Shown here in pieces: positions 47,166-57,179 of a stretch of DNA of 64,000 bases. Below the pieces are notes generated by a model. The model was not told the DNA's origin. It saw only the letters and a list, made by a program, of their open reading frames with translations, and searched no databases. Source of the DNA: an uncultured Bacilli bacterium (GTDB lineage: Bacteria > Bacillota_I > Bacilli_A > RF39 > UBA660); assembly GCA_934154785.1 (NCBI GenBank), contig CAKPGL010000001.1, positions 1-64,000 of the forward strand, in the 5' to 3' direction. Each line of letters opens with the position of its first letter. The first letter of the stretch is position 1. A program made the translations under genes and the position numbers.

Positions 47166-47182
47166 GAGTTTTCCTCCTTTAC

Positions 47183-47518
47183 TTAATTTTTCTCACTTAC
47201 AACTATTTTAATATGACTTGTTCTTTTCTTAATTGGATCTACATGACCACGTGATCCAAATTTCATTCTTTTCATTACTTGTCCTTCATTAACAATTGCT
47301 TCTTTAACATATAATTTAGACTTATCTAAACCATTGTTATTTACAGCATTTGCTACAGCAGAAACAAGAACTTTTCTAGATAATCTAGCGCCTTCTTTAT
47401 TAATGTTACTTAATATTCTGTCGGCTTCTTCTACGTTTTTTCCACGTATTAAATCTATAACTAAACGGGCTTTACGAGGTGCAATTCTAACACCTTTTGC
47501 AATCGCATACGCTTCCAT
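47183..47518 (-). CDS. rplV: 50S ribosomal protein L22
   Basis: 111 aa: [27 protein letters not shown] and the exit-tunnel hairpin [21 protein letters not shown]. Confidence 0.97.
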   Translation of the reverse strand: MEAYAIAKGVRIAPRKARLVIDLIRGKNVEEADRILSNINKEGARLSRKVLVSAVANAVNNNGLDKSKLYVKEAIVNEGQVMKRMKFGSRGHVDPIKKRTSHIKIVVSEKN

Positions 47519-47542
47519 TTTAGTCCTCCTTCCTGGTAACTA

Positions 47543-47812
47543 TTATTTTTCTTTGTTTTCGCCATGTCCACCGAATTTACGTGTTAATGCGAATTCTCCT
47601 AATTTATGTCCTACCATATCTTCTGTTACATAAACAGGAATAAATTCTTTACCATTATGAACAGCAAATGTGTGTCCAATAAATTCAGGATAAATTGTAG
47701 AACGGCGAGACCATGTTTTTATAACTTCTTTTTTTCCAGATTCATTTACTTTTTCCACTTTCTTTGCTAAATGTGCATCGATAAATGGTAATTTTTTTGA
47801 ACTTCTAGCCAT
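47543..47812 (-). CDS. rpsS: 30S ribosomal protein S19
   Basis: 89 aa: [20 protein letters not shown] and [15 protein letters not shown]. Confidence 0.97.
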   Translation of the reverse strand: MARSSKKLPFIDAHLAKKVEKVNESGKKEVIKTWSRRSTIYPEFIGHTFAVHNGKEFIPVYVTEDMVGHKLGEFALTRKFGGHGENKEK

Positions 47813-47829
47813 TTATAATCATCCTTTCA

Positions 47830-48660
47830 CTATTTTTTACGACGACGAACTATTAACTTATCGCTTGCTTTTTTATTTTTACGAGTTTTGTAACCTAATG
47901 CTGGTTTACCCCAAGGAGTAACTGGACCTTTACGACCAACTGGTGTACGTCCTTCACCACCACCATGTGGGTGATCATTAGGGTTCATAACAGAACCACG
48001 TACTGTTGGTTTAATACCCATATGTCTTTTACGACCAGCTTTACCAATGTTTACTAATTCATGGTCAGCATTTCCTACTTCACCAATTGTTGCTCTACAA
48101 TTACTTAAAACTTTGCGAACTTCTCCACTAGTTAAACGAAGTAATGTGTATTTCCCTTCACGTCCTAAAATTTGAACTGAACTTCCAGCTGTACGAGCGA
48201 TTTGTCCACCTTTTCCAGCTTTTAATTCAACATTGTGAACCATAGTTCCTTCTGGTATATTTCCAAGTTCTAGTGAGTTACCAACTTTAATATCAGTTGT
48301 AACGCCACTTTCAACTTTGTCACCAACTTTTAAACCTTTTGGAGCAATAATATATCTTTTTTCTCCATCAGCATAATTAATTAAAGCAATGTTAGCAGTA
48401 CGGTTCGGATCATATTCAATAGTAGCAACAGTTCCAACTACACCATCTTTATCTCTTTTAAAATCGATAATACGGTATTTTCTCTTAGCTCCGCCACCAC
48501 GATGTCTTAACGTAATTCTACCTTGATTATTACGTCCACCATTCTTTTTTAATGTAACCAATAATGACTTTTCTGGGACATCAGTAGTAACTTCAGCATT
48601 GATTAACTTAGACATACCACGAGTACCGTTAGTCATTGGCTTAAATGATTTAATTGCCAT
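47830..48660 (-). CDS. rplB: 50S ribosomal protein L2
   Basis: 276 aa: [19 protein letters not shown] and the conserved [18 protein letters not shown] loop near the peptidyl-transferase centre. Confidence 0.97.
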   Translation of the reverse strand: MAIKSFKPMTNGTRGMSKLINAEVTTDVPEKSLLVTLKKNGGRNNQGRITLRHRGGGAKRKYRIIDFKRDKDGVVGTVATIEYDPNRTANIALINYADGEKRYIIAPKGLKVGDKVESGVTTDIKVGNSLELGNIPEGTMVHNVELKAGKGGQIARTAGSSVQILGREGKYTLLRLTSGEVRKVLSNCRATIGEVGNADHELVNIGKAGRKRHMGIKPTVRGSVMNPNDHPHGGGEGRTPVGRKGPVTPWGKPALGYKTRKNKKASDKLIVRRRKK

Positions 48661-48677
48661 ATATATCCTCCTTTAAA

Positions 48678-48962
48678 TTAGTTTAGTTCGATTGAACTAC
48701 CTTCACTTAATTTAACAATTGCTTTTTTCATTCTATTTGTTTTACCAACATAACGACCAACTCTTTTTTTCTTTGGCTTTACATTGATAGTATTAACGCT
48801 TTCAACTTTAACGTTAAATATTTTTTCAATAGCTTGTTTAATTTGAGTTTTATTAGCATTTACATCAACGCTAAATACAAATGTATTTTTGTTTTGTGCT
48901 AAATCTGAACTCTTTTCAGTAATAATTGGGGCTTTTATAATATCTCTATAATTATTCATCAT
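48678..48962 (-). CDS. rplW: 50S ribosomal protein L23
   Basis: 94 aa: [16 protein letters not shown] and [21 protein letters not shown]. Start ATG overlaps the rplD stop (TAATG). Confidence 0.96.
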   Translation of the reverse strand: MMNNYRDIIKAPIITEKSSDLAQNKNTFVFSVDVNANKTQIKQAIEKIFNVKVESVNTINVKPKKKRVGRYVGKTNRMKKAIVKLSEGSSIELN

Positions 48963-49591
48963 TATACAAGCACCTCCCCTATTTTTTCAACAGCAGCCTT
49001 TGTAATTAATATTACATCTGCACTGATAACATCTAATGTATTAATTTCACTTGTTTCTAATAAAACAATATTAGCTAAGTTACGAGTTGCCATAATTAAA
49101 TTATCATTTAATTCTTCAACTACCATTAATACTTTTTTGTCTGCTATCTTTAATGAATTTAAAATAGCTTTCATATCTTTAGTTTTATTTGTTTCAATAG
49201 CTAAGCTATCAACAACAACGATAGCTTTGTCGATTTCTTTATATGCTAAAGCTGATCTTAAAGCTAATTTTCTTTCCTTACGGTTCATGCGTTTGTTGTC
49301 AAAATCTCTTGGTTGTGGTCCAAATACGATACCACCGTGATACCATTGAGCAGCTCTAATAGAACCTTGACGAGCACGACCTGTTCCTTTTTGTTTCCAT
49401 GGCTTTCTTCCGCCACCACTTACTTCTGAACGTGTTTTAGTACTTGCAGTACCTTGTCTTTGAGAATTTCTTGCTAATGTAATTGCGTCATATAATACAG
49501 CATCATTTGGAGTAATACCAAATACTGCTTTTTCTAAAGTAATATCACCAATTTTTTCACCTTTAGTGTTTAATACAGATAATTTTGCCAT
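48962..49591 (-). CDS. rplD: 50S ribosomal protein L4
   Basis: 209 aa: tunnel loop [21 protein letters not shown] and [30 protein letters not shown] core. L4 is the S10-operon autoregulator in some bacteria. Confidence 0.97.
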   Translation of the reverse strand: MAKLSVLNTKGEKIGDITLEKAVFGITPNDAVLYDAITLARNSQRQGTASTKTRSEVSGGGRKPWKQKGTGRARQGSIRAAQWYHGGIVFGPQPRDFDNKRMNRKERKLALRSALAYKEIDKAIVVVDSLAIETNKTKDMKAILNSLKIADKKVLMVVEELNDNLIMATRNLANIVLLETSEINTLDVISADVILITKAAVEKIGEVLV

Positions 49592-49606
49592 CTATATTCC
49601 TCCTTA

Positions 49607-50329
49607 CTAGTTTTCTGAAGAAACTTCTGTTTCTTCTCCACCAGCAACTGGTGTTTCTTCTACAGCTGTATAGTTAACTAATTCTTCCATTTCATTAACT
49701 TTACCTGGTTTTTTAACCGCTGTTTTAATAACAACCAATGATTGTTTTGCTCCTGGAATATTACCTTTTACTAAAATTACATTATTTTCTAAATCAACAG
49801 AAACAATCTCTAAATTTTGAATAGTTACTGTTAATACTCCCATATGACCTGGTAATTTCTTACCTTTGAAAACACGCATTGGTCTCATTGTACCCATTGA
49901 ACCTGGTCTTCTATGATAATGTGAACCATGTCCCATAGGTCCTCTGTTTTGTCCGTGTCTTTTAATAACACCTTGAAAACCTTTACCTTTTGTAGTACCT
50001 GTAACATCAACAACTTCACCTGGAGTAAAGATATCTGCTTTGATTTCTTGTCCTAATGAATAATCGCTGATTTCTACACCTCTAATTTCTCTAAAGAAGC
50101 GCTTAGGTGTAGTCTTTGCTTTGTTGGTATGTCCAACTGAAGCTTTTGTCGCTAACTTTTCTCTCTTTGTATCAAAACCTAATTGAATAGCCTCATAACC
50201 ATCATTTTCTTTTGTTTTAATTTGTGTTACCACATTTGGTTCAACAGAAACAACAGTTACTGGAATCAATTCACCTGATTTTGTAAATACTTGAGTCATT
50301 CCAATTTTACGACCTAAGATTCCTTTCAT
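49607..50329 (-). CDS. rplC: 50S ribosomal protein L3 with acidic C-terminal extension
   Basis: 240 aa: [14 protein letters not shown] start, core loop [17 protein letters not shown]. The usual ~210 residues are followed by about 28 acidic residues ([20 protein letters not shown] and on), not part of the conserved fold. Confidence 0.97.
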   Translation of the reverse strand: MKGILGRKIGMTQVFTKSGELIPVTVVSVEPNVVTQIKTKENDGYEAIQLGFDTKREKLATKASVGHTNKAKTTPKRFFREIRGVEISDYSLGQEIKADIFTPGEVVDVTGTTKGKGFQGVIKRHGQNRGPMGHGSHYHRRPGSMGTMRPMRVFKGKKLPGHMGVLTVTIQNLEIVSVDLENNVILVKGNIPGAKQSLVVIKTAVKKPGKVNEMEELVNYTAVEETPVAGGEETEVSSEN

Positions 50330-50355
50330 AACTTTTTCCTCCTATTTAATATAAA

Positions 50356-50661
50356 TTAATTAATTTTAACATCAACGCCACTTGGAATATCTAAATGAGC
50401 TAACGCTTCAATAGTTTCCTTAGATGGATTGTTGATATCAATTAGTCTTTTGTGTGTTCTTCTCTCAAATTGTTCACGTGAATCTTTGTATTTGTGAACA
50501 GCTCTTAAAATTGTTACTTTTTCAATTTCAGTAGGTAGTGGAACTGGTCCGCTAACTTCTCCCCCTGTTCTCTTTACAGTTTCAACTATTTTAGCACAAG
50601 CAGTATCTAAATTCTTGTGTTCAAATGATTTCAACTTGATACGAACTTTAGTTTTAGACAT
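50356..50661 (-). CDS. rpsJ: 30S ribosomal protein S10
   Basis: 101 aa: [20 protein letters not shown] and [16 protein letters not shown]. First gene of the S10-spc-alpha block. GGGAGG upstream of the ATG. Confidence 0.97.
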   Translation of the reverse strand: MSKTKVRIKLKSFEHKNLDTACAKIVETVKRTGGEVSGPVPLPTEIEKVTILRAVHKYKDSREQFERRTHKRLIDINNPSKETIEALAHLDIPSGVDVKIN

Positions 50662-50795
50662 ATTGTATCCTCCCTTCGCCTATATCTTCGTATAGACTAG
50701 CTCCGTGTAAAAACCCGATATAGATTTTAAATTGTTTGACAACTTAACCTCGTGTATCGGCAACCTCACACATCAATGCATGCCACACATACAAA

Positions 50796-50824
50796 ATTAT
50801 ATTAGATTTCCGTAAAAAAATCAA
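50796..50824 (-). promoter_or_regulatory. Promoter of the S10-spc-alpha ribosomal block
   Basis: Minus strand: TTGATT (50819-50824), 17 bp, TATAAT (50796-50801). It leaves a leader of about 125 nt before rpsJ with several short complementary segments (for example CTATATCGG and CCGATACA), which could be a regulatory leader. Confidence 0.8.
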
Positions 50825-50905
50825 CCTTTTTTTGCATTTTTTTATAATTTCTTTATTTTTGTTCAATAATTTTTTAAAATATGTTAACATAAGAGTGGTG
50901 ATAGA

Positions 50906-51880
50906 ATGAAAATTACAATATTAGGCGCTGGCGCTTATGGATTAGCACTAGGTTTTGCTTTCAAAAAAAATAATAATTGCGTTTATGTCTGGAGTAAATT
51001 TGACGAAGAAATTAATGAACTAAAAACAAAACACAAAACAAATAAACTACCAGGAATTACAATTCCCGAAGACTTTGTTTTTTCTACCAATATGGAAGAA
51101 TGCGTTAAGAATTCAAAAATAATTGTCATAGCAGTACCAATCATTGCAGTCGATACTACAGTAAAAGAATTAAAAAAATATATATCAAAAGAACAACACA
51201 TATGTATTGCTTCCAAGGGTATAGAACAAAATTCTTGCCATTTTGCACATCAAATAGTCGCACAATATATCAATAGTAAAAACATATCTGTTATTTCAGG
51301 ACCATCATTCGCTATCGACGTTGCTACTGATGTACCAATTGGTCTAGCAATAGCGGGAAAATCAAGAAACACTATTAATGTTATAAAAAAAGGATTAGCA
51401 AGCAACACAGTTAAATTAAGAACATCAAAAGACATGATAGGAATAGAAATTTGTGGAGCTATAAAAAACATTATTGCAATCGCTTCTGGAATGATTGAAG
51501 GAATGGGATTGCCAGAATCAACTCAAGCATTCCTAATTACAGAATCTATCCACGATATAAAATATCTAATTCATGAAATTGGTGGAACAAAAAAAACTAT
51601 ATTAACATTTGCGGGTGTTGGTGATTTATTCTTAACTTGTACAAGTGATAAAAGTAGAAATTATACACTAGGTAAAATGATTGGTGAAAAGATTGATAAA
51701 GAAGTTATAAATAAATATATAGAAAATACGACTATAGAAGGATTATATACTTTAAAGTCAATGCGTTCTCTTCTTGAAAAAGAATCCATAAAATTACCAA
51801 TTATTAATATGATATATTCAATCATATATAAAAATGAGGACTGTGAAGAATTAAAAAAGTTTTTAATCACTAAAGATTAA
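50906..51880 (+). CDS. gpsA: NAD(P)H-dependent glycerol-3-phosphate dehydrogenase
   Basis: 324 aa. Rossmann motif ILGAGAYGLAL (4-14), SGPSFAIDVA, catalytic-region EICGAIKNIIAIASGM and FAGVGDLFLTCTS. Makes sn-glycerol-3-phosphate for phospholipids in the cytoplasm. GTGGTGAT precedes the ATG. Divergent from the S10 operon. Confidence 0.96.
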   Translation: MKITILGAGAYGLALGFAFKKNNNCVYVWSKFDEEINELKTKHKTNKLPGITIPEDFVFSTNMEECVKNSKIIVIAVPIIAVDTTVKELKKYISKEQHICIASKGIEQNSCHFAHQIVAQYINSKNISVISGPSFAIDVATDVPIGLAIAGKSRNTINVIKKGLASNTVKLRTSKDMIGIEICGAIKNIIAIASGMIEGMGLPESTQAFLITESIHDIKYLIHEIGGTKKTILTFAGVGDLFLTCTSDKSRNYTLGKMIGEKIDKEVINKYIENTTIEGLYTLKSMRSLLEKESIKLPIINMIYSIIYKNEDCEELKKFLITKD

Positions 51881-51914
51881 AGACTTTTTTGCATACAATA
51901 GTACCGGTGATAAC

Positions 51915-52250
51915 ATGAAATTAGTTCCCAGTACACCTGCAGGAGAATTTACACTAAGTGCAATTATTGTCGGTTATATTTTACTTAATAAATCAACACC
52001 TGCTGAGCAAAATTCATTAGGGAACTGGTTTATGTTAGTAGGGCAAGTCTTATGTACAAATTCTGCACAACAACAAGTATTAAATAATAGAAATAAAACT
52101 TCTAACCAAACCAATCAACATATTATTAATGATACTTTAGGTAGAGATTATCAAAATAGTTCTGAGCAAGAACAAATAAATATGCTACAAAGAGTTGTTG
52201 ATAGTATAAACGAAGAATTAAGCCGTATAAAGGCAAACAAAAACTACTAG
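51915..52250 (+). CDS. Hypothetical protein with one hydrophobic segment
   Basis: 111 aa, not recognised. Hydrophobic segment at residues about 10-26 (GEFTLSAIIVGYILLNK), then a stretch GNWFMLVGQVLCTNSAQQQ, and a hydrophilic coiled-coil-like tail ending ELSRIKANKNY. GGTGATAAC precedes the ATG. Same strand and 34 bp after gpsA, so probably cotranscribed. Confidence 0.6.
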   Translation: MKLVPSTPAGEFTLSAIIVGYILLNKSTPAEQNSLGNWFMLVGQVLCTNSAQQQVLNNRNKTSNQTNQHIINDTLGRDYQNSSEQEQINMLQRVVDSINEELSRIKANKNY

Positions 52251-52273
52251 AACATTCTAGTAGTTAATTTTTT
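52242..52273 (+). terminator. Terminator of gpsA-51915 transcript
   Basis: 10-bp perfect stem AACTACTAGA / TCTAGTAGTT, ACAT loop, then AATTTTTT. Confidence 0.85.
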
Positions 52274-52274
52274 A

Positions 52275-52493
52275 TTATTTAACAAATGGTATTAAAGCCA
52301 TAAATCTAGCTTTTTTTACTTCACCTGCTATATGTCTTTGATGTTTAGCACAAGCACCAGTGATTCTTCTAGGCAAAATTTTGCCCTTATCACCACTAAT
52401 ATATTTTTTCATAATATCAACATCTTTATAATCAACAGGTTTGCCAGCACACATTTGACAAATTTTTTTCTTTTTTCTAAAAAATTCAGCCAT
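52275..52493 (-). CDS. rpsR: 30S ribosomal protein S18
   Basis: 72 aa: [36 protein letters not shown] and the AIKRARF-like [11 protein letters not shown]. Zinc-type cysteines present. Last gene of rpsF-ssb-rpsR. Confidence 0.97.
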   Translation of the reverse strand: MAEFFRKKKKICQMCAGKPVDYKDVDIMKKYISGDKGKILPRRITGACAKHQRHIAGEVKKARFMALIPFVK

Positions 52494-52509
52494 GTTTATA
52501 TTCCTCCTA

Positions 52510-52986
52510 TTAATCTAAGAAGTTATCATCTATAGAAACACTATCGCCAAAATCCGCAAATGGATCATCAGGAATATTCATACCTGCAGTATTTCCATTG
52601 TCTGAAGTCGTATTATCTTGATAATCATAAGGGCTAGGTCCTTCAGAATTAGCACGTGATTGTCCTTGTGATTTAGATTCTAAGAATTGTACAGAATCCG
52701 CAACAACTTCCATAGTATAACGTTTGTTTCCATCTTTATCGTCATAACTTCCTGTTTGTAATCTTCCTTCAATAGAAACAAGACTTCCTTTGTTTAAGAA
52801 ATTGCAAACGTTTTCAGCTTGCTTTCTCCAAACTACTATATTAATAAAGTCTGTTTCTCTTTGACCTTGGGCATTACTAAAAGTTCTATTTACCGCAACA
52901 GAGAATCTTGAATAAGGTAAATTTGAACCTGTATATCTTAATTCTGGTTTGGTAGTAAGTCTACCTACTAACATTACTCTATTCAT
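52510..52986 (-). CDS. ssb: Single-stranded DNA-binding protein
   Basis: 158 aa: [53 protein letters not shown]. The C-terminal tip IDDNFLD is a variant of the acidic DDDLPF tail that binds repair partners. GAGGTAA upstream of the ATG at 52986; longer frame not used. Confidence 0.96.
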   Translation of the reverse strand: MNRVMLVGRLTTKPELRYTGSNLPYSRFSVAVNRTFSNAQGQRETDFINIVVWRKQAENVCNFLNKGSLVSIEGRLQTGSYDDKDGNKRYTMEVVADSVQFLESKSQGQSRANSEGPSPYDYQDNTTSDNGNTAGMNIPDDPFADFGDSVSIDDNFLD

Positions 52987-52999
52987 GTTTACCTCTTTC

Positions 53000-53290
53000 T
53001 TAAGCTTCAATTGTAGTAATTAAATGACGTACAATATCATTACTAATTAAAGCTAAACGATCAAATTCTTTAGTAGCTTTATCATCACTAGCAGTAAGAT
53101 TAATTACATAATAATAACCAGTCTTAAAATCTTTGATTTCATAAGCTAATTCTCTTTGACCCATTTCTTTTACGTTAATATCTTTTGCCCCATTATCTTT
53201 TAATACTTTTTCAAAAGAAGTAACAACTTTCTTAATTTCTTCTTCTGATAAAGTTGGACGAACGATAAACATAATTTCATAGTTTTTCAT
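53000..53290 (-). CDS. rpsF: 30S ribosomal protein S6
   Basis: 96 aa: [19 protein letters not shown] start, [32 protein letters not shown] 6 nt upstream of the ATG at 53290. The frame runs 23 codons further up through the leader, which is structured RNA rather than protein. Confidence 0.97.
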   Translation of the reverse strand: MKNYEIMFIVRPTLSEEEIKKVVTSFEKVLKDNGAKDINVKEMGQRELAYEIKDFKTGYYYVINLTASDDKATKEFDRLALISNDIVRHLITTIEA

Positions 53291-53317
53291 TTTCCACACC
53301 TCCTTATGGTCTATTGG

Positions 53318-53336
53318 CTCATCTCTAAAATGAGCA
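53318..53336 (-). promoter_or_regulatory. Hairpin in rpsF leader (possible S6:S18 leader element)
   Basis: Stem GCTCAT / ATGAGC with a 7-nt loop in the leader between the rpsF promoter and its ribosome site. S6:S18-binding leaders occur at this place in many bacteria; identity here is an inference. Confidence 0.45.
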
Positions 53337-53361
53337 AGGAGTAAATTAATACTCGCCATAG

Positions 53362-53390
53362 ATTATAACAAACATTTTTGAATTTGTAAA
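53362..53390 (-). promoter_or_regulatory. Promoter of rpsF-ssb-rpsR
   Basis: Minus strand: TTTACA (53385-53390), 17 bp, TATAAT (53362-53367), about 70 nt upstream of the rpsF ATG. Confidence 0.8.
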
Positions 53391-53463
53391 CCTTATTTTA
53401 ATTTTATTCACAACTTTTGCAAAATATTAAAGCAATATGTCAAAAAAACATATTGCTTATCAT

Positions 53464-54183
53464 TTATTTTATTTCAGTTATTTCGGTTAAATAATAATTG
53501 TTGCTAGCTTTTTTAAATACGTATTCATATTCATCTTTAGTTGAAACATCTTCATAATCGATTGAAGTACTAATTACTCTTATTTTTAAAATACTATCAG
53601 CAATTTTAGCAGACTCGATTGATGAACTAGTGCTTTTAACACCACTACAGACACCGTGATTACCAGATATATAAGAATCTAAACTACTAACATAGTTAAC
53701 AACACCCATTGACATTTCTAAATCTTTCTTTTCCAATGTTTCATTACTACCAAATAATGATCTTTTAGTATTTAGTAATTCAGAATATTTATACAAATTC
53801 AATTTAATATCACTATCATATGCAACAGATAAATGATTAATATAACAATAATTTAGTTTAGAATCGTAATTAGCAGCATTTCCTAAATCTTTATCACTGC
53901 AATTTCTTGTTTCTGTAGATGCTGTATTTTCTATTGCTACTCTTAATTTGTTAATTTCAGATAACTCATCAATATATTCTCTACAAGCACCAAATTTGTA
54001 TTTACTCATTATCTCTTCTGCTTCTGCAGTTGACAACTCTGTAGTTTTATCACCATTATTTTCTGTTTGATTAGGCTTATTAGTGTCTGATTTATTATCA
54101 GTAACTTTCACTCCTATAAATACGCCTAAAAATATTGCTACTACAAACACTACAATCAATATAATACTATCTTTTATTTTCAT
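53464..54183 (-). CDS. Membrane-anchored outward protein, paralog family member 2
   Basis: 239 aa. Anchor helix (residues about 6-27, IILIVVFVVAIFLGVFIGV), an Asn/Thr/Lys-rich linker, then the family domain: AEEIMSKYKFGACREYI, LYKYSELLNTKRSLFGSNETL and the C-terminal YEYVFKKASNNYYLTEITEIK. Closest relatives in this window are at 60623 and 35750. Preceded by the same terminator-promoter cassette as its paralogs (54207-54262). Located between rpsF and ychF. Function unknown. Confidence 0.65.
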   Translation of the reverse strand: MKIKDSIILIVVFVVAIFLGVFIGVKVTDNKSDTNKPNQTENNGDKTTELSTAEAEEIMSKYKFGACREYIDELSEINKLRVAIENTASTETRNCSDKDLGNAANYDSKLNYCYINHLSVAYDSDIKLNLYKYSELLNTKRSLFGSNETLEKKDLEMSMGVVNYVSSLDSYISGNHGVCSGVKSTSSSIESAKIADSILKIRVISTSIDYEDVSTKDEYEYVFKKASNNYYLTEITEIK

Positions 54184-54224
54184 TAAAGCATATCCTCCTT
54201 ATATATATTTTATATCAAAAAAAG

Positions 54225-54262
54225 AAAAAAAACAAGTAATTTTTTCATAAAATCACTTGCCA
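54225..54262 (-). terminator. Terminator of ychF (cassette copy)
   Basis: Minus-strand arms CAAGTGATTTT and AAAATTACTTG followed by eight T. Almost the same hairpin occurs at 60578 and 61373. Confidence 0.75.
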
Positions 54263-54282
54263 TTTGAATTTTTACATAAATT

Positions 54283-55383
54283 TTACACGTTAAATCTAAA
54301 GTAACATATATCTCCATCTTGCATTTCGTATTCTTTGCCTTCAAGACGCATTTTACCTGCTTCACGAACTAGTTTTTCATTACCACATTCTTTTAAGTCA
54401 CTATAACTCATTACTTCAGCACGAATAAATCCTCTTTCAAAATCTGTATGTATAATACCCGCACATTCAGGAGCTTTCATACCTTTTTTAAATGTCCAAG
54501 CACGTACCTCATCTGAACCAGCTGTAAAATAAGTAGCTAAACCTAGTAGAGAATAAGTCGCGGTAATCAACTTATCTAATCCTGCTTCTTTAATACCCAT
54601 TTCATTTAAAAATTCTACTCTTTCTTCATCTGATAATTCACTAAGTTCCTCTTCAATCTTAGCACACACAGTAATTACTTTAGAATTTTCTTTCGAAGCA
54701 TATTCACGAATTCTATCTACATAAACATTACCATCATTTAGTAAATCCTCTTCACTAATATTAGCCATATATATAATTGGTTTTGCCGTGATTAACCTAA
54801 ATGAACTAATTAACTTTTGTTCATCTTCATTTAATTTTAATCTACGAACTGGAATATTTTCCTCCAAAGCATGTTTTAATTTTGTTAAAAGTTCTACTTC
54901 TTTTAATAAATCTTTATCTTTAGTAGCAATAGCTTTCTTTTCTATTTTACCTAAACGTGTATCTATCATTTCTAAATCCGATAAAGCTAATTCAACATCT
55001 ATAATTTCTATATCTCTAATTGGGTCTACAGTATTTTCAACATGAATTATGTTTTTATCTTCAAAGCATCTTACCACTTCGACAATAGCGTCTACTTCTC
55101 TAATATGTGATAAAAACTTATTTCCTAAACCTTCACCGGTAGAAGCACCTTTTACTAATCCTGCTATATCAGTAAATTCATATGCTGTTGGCACTAAACT
55201 TTTAGGTTCATATAAGTTATTTAAAAAATCTAATCTTTCATCTGGTACAGTAACTATTCCAACATTTGGATCAATCGTCGCAAAAGGATAGTTAGCCGCT
55301 AAAATATGTTTCTTTGTAATAGCGTTAAATAAAGTAGACTTACCTACATTAGGTAGTCCTACAATTCCCGCAGTTAAACTCAT
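54283..55383 (-). CDS. ychF: Redox-regulated ATPase YchF (OLA1 family)
   Basis: 366 aa. P-loop GLPNVGKSTLFNAIT, NYPFATIDPN, DIAGLVKGASTGEGLGNKFL, then a coiled coil and a C-terminal TGS domain (RAWTFKKGMKAPECAGIIHTDF). The NxxE specificity motif (MANISEED) replaces NKxD, giving ATP preference. GAGGTG upstream. Ribosome-associated stress factor. Confidence 0.96.
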   Translation of the reverse strand: MSLTAGIVGLPNVGKSTLFNAITKKHILAANYPFATIDPNVGIVTVPDERLDFLNNLYEPKSLVPTAYEFTDIAGLVKGASTGEGLGNKFLSHIREVDAIVEVVRCFEDKNIIHVENTVDPIRDIEIIDVELALSDLEMIDTRLGKIEKKAIATKDKDLLKEVELLTKLKHALEENIPVRRLKLNEDEQKLISSFRLITAKPIIYMANISEEDLLNDGNVYVDRIREYASKENSKVITVCAKIEEELSELSDEERVEFLNEMGIKEAGLDKLITATYSLLGLATYFTAGSDEVRAWTFKKGMKAPECAGIIHTDFERGFIRAEVMSYSDLKECGNEKLVREAGKMRLEGKEYEMQDGDICYFRFNV

Positions 55384-55466
55384 AAATTACACCTCTTCAT
55401 AAAAAAATTATGTTAAATATCCAAAATCAAACATAGATATTATAACATAATTTCAAACTATTTCAA

Positions 55467-56984
55467 CTATATTGTTGTATATTCATTTAATCCTACTGGG
55501 AAACCTGCTAGATACCAAATAACTAAGAACAAAATCCATAAAGCCGCAGTTATTGCAACTACTGGTAATATTCTCTTAATAGTTCCACCAACAGTTATTT
55601 TTGCATCATCATAATTATATTTTTGCATCAACCCAATCATAATTAAGAAATAAGGGAAGAATATACTTATACTTTTACCTACACCATCTGCCACTTGAAA
55701 TATAAATTGTGTAAAATCTGGTGTAATATTAGCACGCATAAATAAAGGTACTATTACTGGTGAAATAAGTGACCATTTAGTTAAAGTAGATGGGACAAAT
55801 ATAGTTACAATTATCATTGATATAAAGAATATCACTAAAAGTAAAATACCTGACAATTGAAACTTACTTAAAATTTCAACTACTTTACACAAAATGAAGT
55901 CTCCAATACCAGTCCACTCTAATACAGAAATCATAATAGAACCTAAGAATACTATTAAAAGTAGAAAACCACAATCATTAAGACCTAATGCTAAACTATC
56001 AGATACCCCGGTACTAGTTTCCAAATTTTTAGAAATTTTACCATAAATATAACTTGGAATAATAGTTAAAGCAAGTAATATTAAACAAATACCCTCTCTA
56101 AAAGGTGAATTGGTACTAAATAATTTTTCAAAATAAGTGTTCTGTTCCAAATCAAGTAAAATACCTGAACCTGGGAAACCTGGAACAATTAAATATATAC
56201 TAAAAAGCAATAATACTACAAATGCTAATGTTGAATAAAAGAAAGCTTTTTTAGACATATTCTTTTCTGTATTAAGATTTGTATTTTTACCAAAGTAAGG
56301 AGCTATATAACTTTCTATTAAAGCCGCCACAATTGGTACAAATATAATTAATGACACTGTCATAATTATTGAAGTTGAAAAATTATTAAATACATAATTT
56401 TTATCTACACTTGAAGTTGCGGCGCTTTGTGTTAATGTACCAAGTAAAACCTGATCATAATTGAAAATCAATCCACTACCATAACCAAGTGAAATACCTA
56501 AAAAAGAGGTTAATATTCCTAAAGCAGCATTTTTACCAAGGCTACTATATAATGCGCCAATAAATGGTACTATAACCGCAAAAGAGTATTCTCCAAAAAA
56601 AGTTGATATAAAACTAATTAATAATACAATCATTGTAAGCGTTTTATTAGTAACTTTTTTTAATGGTGAAAAACACATTTGCATTAAACCACTTGCTTCT
56701 AAAATACCAAAAGCTATTATTGAAACAATGGTAAACGCCAAAGGTTCTATCATTCTAAAATTTAAAATTACATTACTGAATAAATACTTAATACCTTCTA
56801 CAGATAAAAAGTTTTTAATTGATGTAAAGGATACCATTAGTGAACCATTTGATAAAACATTTTTTTCTGCTTCTAAACCAAGTTTTGAAAGTATTGCACT
56901 TAATATAATAATAAATACGGTTGTTAATAGCATAGTTGTTGCGACGCCTAAACATATTTTGTTTTTTTTCTTTTTAAAAGCCAT
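55467..56984 (-). CDS. AbgT family transporter
   Basis: 505 aa, about 11-13 membrane helices. AbgT-family features: FFGEYSFAVIVPFIGALYSSLGKNAALGI, GYGSGLIFNYDQVLLGTLTQSAA, and the VPGFPGSGIL loop; C-terminal half has the second helix-break (FVPSTLTKWSLISPVIVPLFM). Relatives export folate metabolites or sulfonamides (AbgT/MtrF). Substrate unknown. GGAGG upstream of the ATG. Lies after DUF951 on the same strand, 8 bp gap. Confidence 0.85.
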   Translation of the reverse strand: MAFKKKKNKICLGVATTMLLTTVFIIILSAILSKLGLEAEKNVLSNGSLMVSFTSIKNFLSVEGIKYLFSNVILNFRMIEPLAFTIVSIIAFGILEASGLMQMCFSPLKKVTNKTLTMIVLLISFISTFFGEYSFAVIVPFIGALYSSLGKNAALGILTSFLGISLGYGSGLIFNYDQVLLGTLTQSAATSSVDKNYVFNNFSTSIIMTVSLIIFVPIVAALIESYIAPYFGKNTNLNTEKNMSKKAFFYSTLAFVVLLLFSIYLIVPGFPGSGILLDLEQNTYFEKLFSTNSPFREGICLILLALTIIPSYIYGKISKNLETSTGVSDSLALGLNDCGFLLLIVFLGSIMISVLEWTGIGDFILCKVVEILSKFQLSGILLLVIFFISMIIVTIFVPSTLTKWSLISPVIVPLFMRANITPDFTQFIFQVADGVGKSISIFFPYFLIMIGLMQKYNYDDAKITVGGTIKRILPVVAITAALWILFLVIWYLAGFPVGLNEYTTI

Positions 56985-56992
56985 AATTCCTC

Positions 56993-57178
56993 CTAAAATT
57001 TAGTAATAGTTTTTAATTTTTTATTAAATTCTATTCTAGGAAGCATAATACTTCGTCCACAATTTAAACATTTAATTCTAATATCAGCACCAACTCTAGT
57101 TATTTCCCAAGAATTAGTTCCACATGGATGTTGCTTTTTCATTACAACAACGCTTCCCAATTTATATTCTTTTTCCAT
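56993..57178 (-). CDS. DUF951 family protein
   Basis: 61 aa: GSVVVMKKQHPCGTNSWEITRVGADIRIKC-like pattern with LNCGRSIMLPR. Typical small DUF951 with two conserved cysteines, commonly found near parB and ychF in Firmicutes. Function unknown. Follows parB by 1 bp. Confidence 0.9.
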   Translation of the reverse strand: MEKEYKLGSVVVMKKQHPCGTNSWEITRVGADIRIKCLNCGRSIMLPRIEFNKKLKTITKF

Positions 57179-57179
57179 A

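Noticed and set aside
50470..50490. parS-like sequence around a CACGTG in rpsJ
   Set aside because: Only about 12 of 16 positions of the canonical parS match and it lies within a conserved coding region; several other CACGTG cores occur in ribosomal genes by codon use.
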